The position numbers were made by a program, and so were the translations under genes. Positions 60,401-64,000 of a stretch of DNA of 64,000 nucleotides are shown here, in pieces (position 1 is the first letter of the stretch; each line of letters starts with the position of its first letter). The DNA is from Hyparrhenia diplandra. Lineage: Eukaryota; Streptophyta; Magnoliopsida; Poales; Poaceae. The notes under the pieces were generated by a model, which made no database searches, was not told the DNA's origin, and saw only the letters and a list, made by a program, of their open reading frames with translations. Location of the stretch: positions 62,001-126,000 of the forward strand of contig JADLZK010011232.1 in assembly GCA_015847255.1 (NCBI GenBank), read 5' to 3'.

Positions 60401-61290
60401 ATCATATTTTTGTCACTACTTGTTTCGAATTAATGCCATCAAATGATATTCCTCTACCGAAAAGTAAATCTAACGACCAAGGGCATCCACCATGCTAGTA
60501 AATATTTCAGTTTGCATTTTCGTATTTCCAATACAAAGATTAAAAAAATGTTTCTACTATCTGCTGTCGAGGATATAGGTGAAGTTCTAGTATTCGGATT
60601 GATACTCACTAGAATGTGTGGGGTTTTTTTTTTTTCTCTTTCCTGACTCAGTTTTTTCAAGGCTTTGAATCAACTCGATGTTGGTCTTGACAAAGTAATA
60701 AAAGCTTCCTTCATATAAACAAAATTGTAAAAGGTAATATGCGACTGGTCGTGCTAGAGATGACAAAGACGACCTACTCTCCTGTGCCCGTGCCAACACC
60801 TATGCCTGCACTCGCTCCGGAGAGGAAAAAGAAGGCGCCTAGGGTTCTAGGGAGGAGGTCTCACGACGTCAGTGACCACGACCTTGCTGACTCTCCCTCT
60901 CTTCTACTCCATCTTTGATGGGTTTAGAAGGGGGTTCAAGAAAGTAGGCTAGCCAAGTGATGGGGATGATTGAAGGGCGACGTTAGGGTTCTGGCAACAG
61001 TGTAGGCGGCCATGGCCATGGAAATGGAAGGAAGGAGGTCATAGACACGGTAGGATCTCCCCAGAGCTCCGCGGGTCGCAGACGGCTAGACCTACAAGGC
61101 CGACGGCAAGTCCGTGGGCGGCGGCAAGCGCGAGAACGACAAGGATGCGGGGCGTGGGTCTCTTTGGGTGTGCGGATGCGAGAAGTGGAGGAAGACGAGG
61201 GTCCAAATCACGCCTTAATGAGCGCGAGGGAGTACATGCCACCTCTACTCCGAAAAAATAAGGACACGAAAGAGATTTACCAAATGGTTA
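57478..61290. other. Intergenic between the F-box genes
   Basis: Mostly AT-rich with T-rich runs, probably 3'UTR to about 57.8 kb and then old intergenic DNA. 60750-61250 is more GC-rich and has decayed short open frames without a recognisable domain. No gene is supported. Confidence 0.5.
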
Positions 61291-61593
61291 GAGCAACCAC
61301 AATGTTTATGGCTAAAGCAGTCCATAAGGATGGGTCCCACAAACAGTGGGTGAAGCTATGGCTACCCGTCACAATGTATATGGACAACCAGTCTACAGCA
61401 GCGGGCCCACGGTGAAGAGGGAGACAGAGTTAAGAGAGAGGGGAAGGAGAGAGAATTTAATATTTTTTATTCACTATGGGCTGCCCATAGCACTATGGGT
61501 ACCCATAACTATGGACTGCTCTATAGACTGCTTCCATAATGTTTCAGATAGCTGATACAATGGACTGCTCTATGGACAACATTGTGGTTGCTC
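61291..61593. mobile_element. Tourist-like (PIF/Harbinger) MITE
   Basis: Left end GAGCAACCACAATG, right end CATTGTGGTTGCTC after one shared base, with TTA on both sides (61288-61290, 61594-61596). Internal sub-repeats (CTATGGACAAC / ATGGACTGCTCTAT) recur. It is about 200 bases upstream of F-box gene 2. Confidence 0.88.
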
Positions 61594-61799
61594 TTAGAGA
61601 TGCTCTTAACTTCGTCAAACAAAATGAGTAAAGTGTGTGACTTTTTTTTTTAAAAAAAGGTCTGATTTCTGGGCTCGCCGACAGACGGGTACTAGGCCCA
61701 ACAAGCATACCAACCCACTCGCTTCTCCACTCCATTCCACGACAGCCACAAAACCCTCGCCGCGTGAGCGCGGCGTGCTCCTCTCAGGCGGCGGCGCTC

Positions 61800-63811
61800 A
61801 TGGCCAACCAGAATCCGGCGCCGTTCGTCTACCTCGACGCCGCCGCGGAAGCCGACGCGCGGCGCCGCGGCGTGGATCCTCAGGAGCTGGAGCAGAGCAC
61901 GCATCTCCTCTTCAAAGTACTCTACATGTACCTCCCCGACACGCCCACGTACGCCGGCGCCGCCCTGTCCGCCCTCCTCCCCGCCGCCTTGTCCGACAAC
62001 GCGGAAGACCGCATCAGCGCCCTCCCATTCTCGCTCCTCTGCAACATCGTCTCTCGCCTCCCCGCCAAGGACGCCGCGCGCACCACCGCGCTCTCCCGCC
62101 GCTGGCTGTCTGGCGCTGCACGCAGCACGCCGCTCGCCTTCGCCGACGCGCACCTCCTGCCGGGAGTCCTCGGCGGCCACCGTGAGCCCGTGCGCGCCGA
62201 CACGCCGGCCCTCGCCGACACCTTCTCCCGCGCCATCGCCGATACCTTGTCCAGCGCCATCGCCGCGCACCCCGGCCCCTTCGGCGCCGTCCGCCTCGTC
62301 TGCGGCTACTACGCGGACGCGGCGCGCCAGCGGCATCTCGCGCGCTGGGTCCAGACGTTCGTCGCCAAGGGCATCCAGGAGCTCATCCTCGTGAACCGCC
62401 CGTTGCCGCTGCACGTGCCTCTCCCGGCCGCGATCCTCGGCGTCTCCACCCTCACTCGCCTCTACCTCGGCCTCTGGAAATTCCCGGACACCTCTTCTCT
62501 CCGACAGAGTGGCGCCGGCGCGGTGTTCCCGCACCTCCAAGAGCTCGTCGTCTGCTCGTTGGCAGTAGAGACTAGAGAGCCGCGACGTGGACTTCCTCCT
62601 CGCCGGGAGCCCCGTCCTGGAGAACTTTGGCATAGTGGGAATCAGGGAGAAGACGATCTGCCTCCGCCTCGTCGGCCAGAATCTCCGGTGTGCGCAGATC
62701 CTCATGTCAACTGTGGACAGCGTCGCCGTGGTGGACACCCTGAGCCTCGAGAGGCTCATCCTGTGGGAAACCAAGGCGTGCAACAGCCCTTGCATTAGGG
62801 TAAAGATTAACAAAGCCCCCAAGCTGCGCATACTTGGATACTTGAGTCCTGGAATTCACATGCTGGAGATCCAGAACACTGTCATCAATGTAAATACAAT
62901 TCTCAATTGTGTGACAGTTTGTTTTATTGCCTTTTCATGTTTGACCATTGTAGTGTATTAAGCATTTGTAGATCAACCGCTGATGCCAATGTCTGAACAT
63001 TCCTCTGCTGCTTGTGCTTTGGATGCATTTCAGGCTGGGATAAAGGCGACACCAGGCACCATGGTTCAAGGCATCAAGATCTTGGGATTAAACGTACGCT
63101 TTGGAGAACGCAATGATTCCAAGATGTTACCGACTTTTCTCAGATGCTTTCCCAACGTTGAGACACTGCATGTTGTGGTACTAAAATTGCATATTATTTT
63201 GGCTAGTTGAGCCTCATTATACTTCTGCCACGATTGCATCGTCTACCACCTGTTAAGCTACTAGCTACACGATCACTTATTTGTGTAATTTGCAGTCGAA
63301 AAAACCCAACGAAGTCGCTGGCAAGATCAACCTCAAGTTCTGGCAGGAGGCCGGTCCCATTGAAAGCATCCGGTCCTCCATCAAGATGATGACTTTCCGT
63401 GAATTCCGAATGGAGCGAAGTGAGGTTGCCTTCCTGAAGTTCTTCTTCCAAAGTGCCCACGTGATGAAGAATGCTGTAATTGTGGGGTCCAATGGAAGGT
63501 TCAAATCCATTCCTGAGATGATTAACAAAGTGAAAACTCTAATCCCTGAAAATGGGCCTAGTAATTCCTGCAATGTGCTGGTCTATGAAAGTTCAGATCC
63601 AAGGGGTGCAGTCTTGAGTTTGCAAAAAGGATTTGATTTTTTTCTGTTAGCGATCCTCTCAGGTACTAGTGAGTCAATGGTATCTACAAAGAAGGCAATG
63701 TTCCAGATTATTAGCTTGCTTTTTTATGAAGCTTATGTTGGTCCTAGTTTCGCATTTAGCTTTTTAGTATTTACTGAAGTTAATAGTACTAGATTTCTTG
63801 CATATGTGTAG
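61800..63811 (+). CDS. F-box/FBD-type protein, gene 2
   Basis: Tandem paralog of F-box gene 1, likewise a probable SCF substrate receptor. Exons: 61800-62889, 63034-63177, 63296 to the stop. The start MANQNPAPFVYLD is the first ATG in the coding frame. F-box: DRISALPFSLLCNIVSRLPA then DAARTTALSRRW. The leucine-rich part includes STLTRLYLGLWKFPDTSSL and VDFLLAGSPVLENFGIVG. FBD region: SEVAFLKFFFQSAHVMKNAV. The frame shifts near 62572 (one extra base in GAGACTAGAGAGC). As sequenced, exon 3 stays open to 63811, but the T run at 63636-63642 is probably one base short. Adding it would end the protein at 63669, close to the end of gene 1, and give 535 aa. The longer C terminus has no paralog support. 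Confidence 0.85.
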
Positions 63812-64000
63812 CTAGTGTTAGTGTGGTTGTTCCTGCTATGGACCATTGTATTAGTGTCTTTCTATTTCACTGATTTATTTTAGCTACATGTGGCTTGAAA
63901 TTGGCGTTTATTTTCTTGAGATGTCATTTTATATTTGGTGAAAACTAGAAATAGTAAGCTATTATTTGGCTTGTTATATCTGATATTCTCTTCATTTTGC

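Noticed and set aside
61637..62831. Long overlapping frames opposite and beside F-box gene 2
   Set aside because: Shadow frames of the GC-rich first exon; only one frame shows the F-box and leucine-rich motifs shared with the paralog.
1..64000. tRNA, rRNA, or bacterial-type operons and riboswitches
   Set aside because: None was seen. Primer-binding sites resembling tRNA 3' ends belong to LTR elements.

Overview
This is nuclear DNA of a grass, most likely rice or a close relative (Oryzeae). It shows long intron-rich genes with GT-AG junctions, GC-rich first exons of the grass type, and dense Stowaway, Tourist, CACTA, Helitron and LTR elements. The genes are an ABCC transporter pair, REM-type B3 proteins with four B3 domains, and F-box/FBD proteins. 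Species and chromosome cannot be fixed from the sequence alone.

Layout. 1-4.8 kb: 3' part of a Ty3/gypsy element of Tat type (internal region with an antisense accessory ORF, then an LTR). 6.2-15 kb: ABCC transporter gene 1 (+, 11 exons) behind a duplicated promoter/start segment. 15-21 kb: a CACTA element, a deleted Sirevirus inside an unidentified GC-rich sequence, and LTR remnants. 21.6-34 kb: two tandem B3 genes on the minus strand, 8 exons each. The second intron of the first holds a small LTR retrotransposon that itself carries a SMART/TRIM element. 34-39 kb: MITEs and a poly-A retroposon. 39.5-48 kb: ABCC transporter gene 2 (+), with the same 11-exon plan as gene 1. 48-55 kb: a Helitron (its empty site survives in a duplicate 4 kb away), a second CACTA element, a small secreted peptide gene resembling IDA-LIKE precursors (minus), a solo LTR and MITEs. 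55.6-63.8 kb: two tandem F-box/FBD genes (+), 3 exons each.

The three gene pairs are tandem duplications. The B3 pair lies on the opposite strand between the two ABCC copies. The genes do not form one pathway; the window looks like a region of local duplication later expanded by transposons.

Reading-frame caveat. All six multi-exon genes except for single sites have intact splice junctions, yet carry small indels in exons: 3 in ABCC-1, about 10 in ABCC-2, 3 and 1 in the B3 genes, 2 and 1-2 in the F-box genes. Most are one-base changes in homopolymer runs. Correcting them makes every CDS a multiple of three and makes exon lengths match between paralogs. I saw no independent nonsense substitution. 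I therefore treat the genes as probably functional and the indels as probable assembly errors, though ABCC-2 could be a young pseudogene. Exon coordinates and predicted lengths (1528, 1536, 545, 539, 534 and about 535 aa) were worked out by hand.
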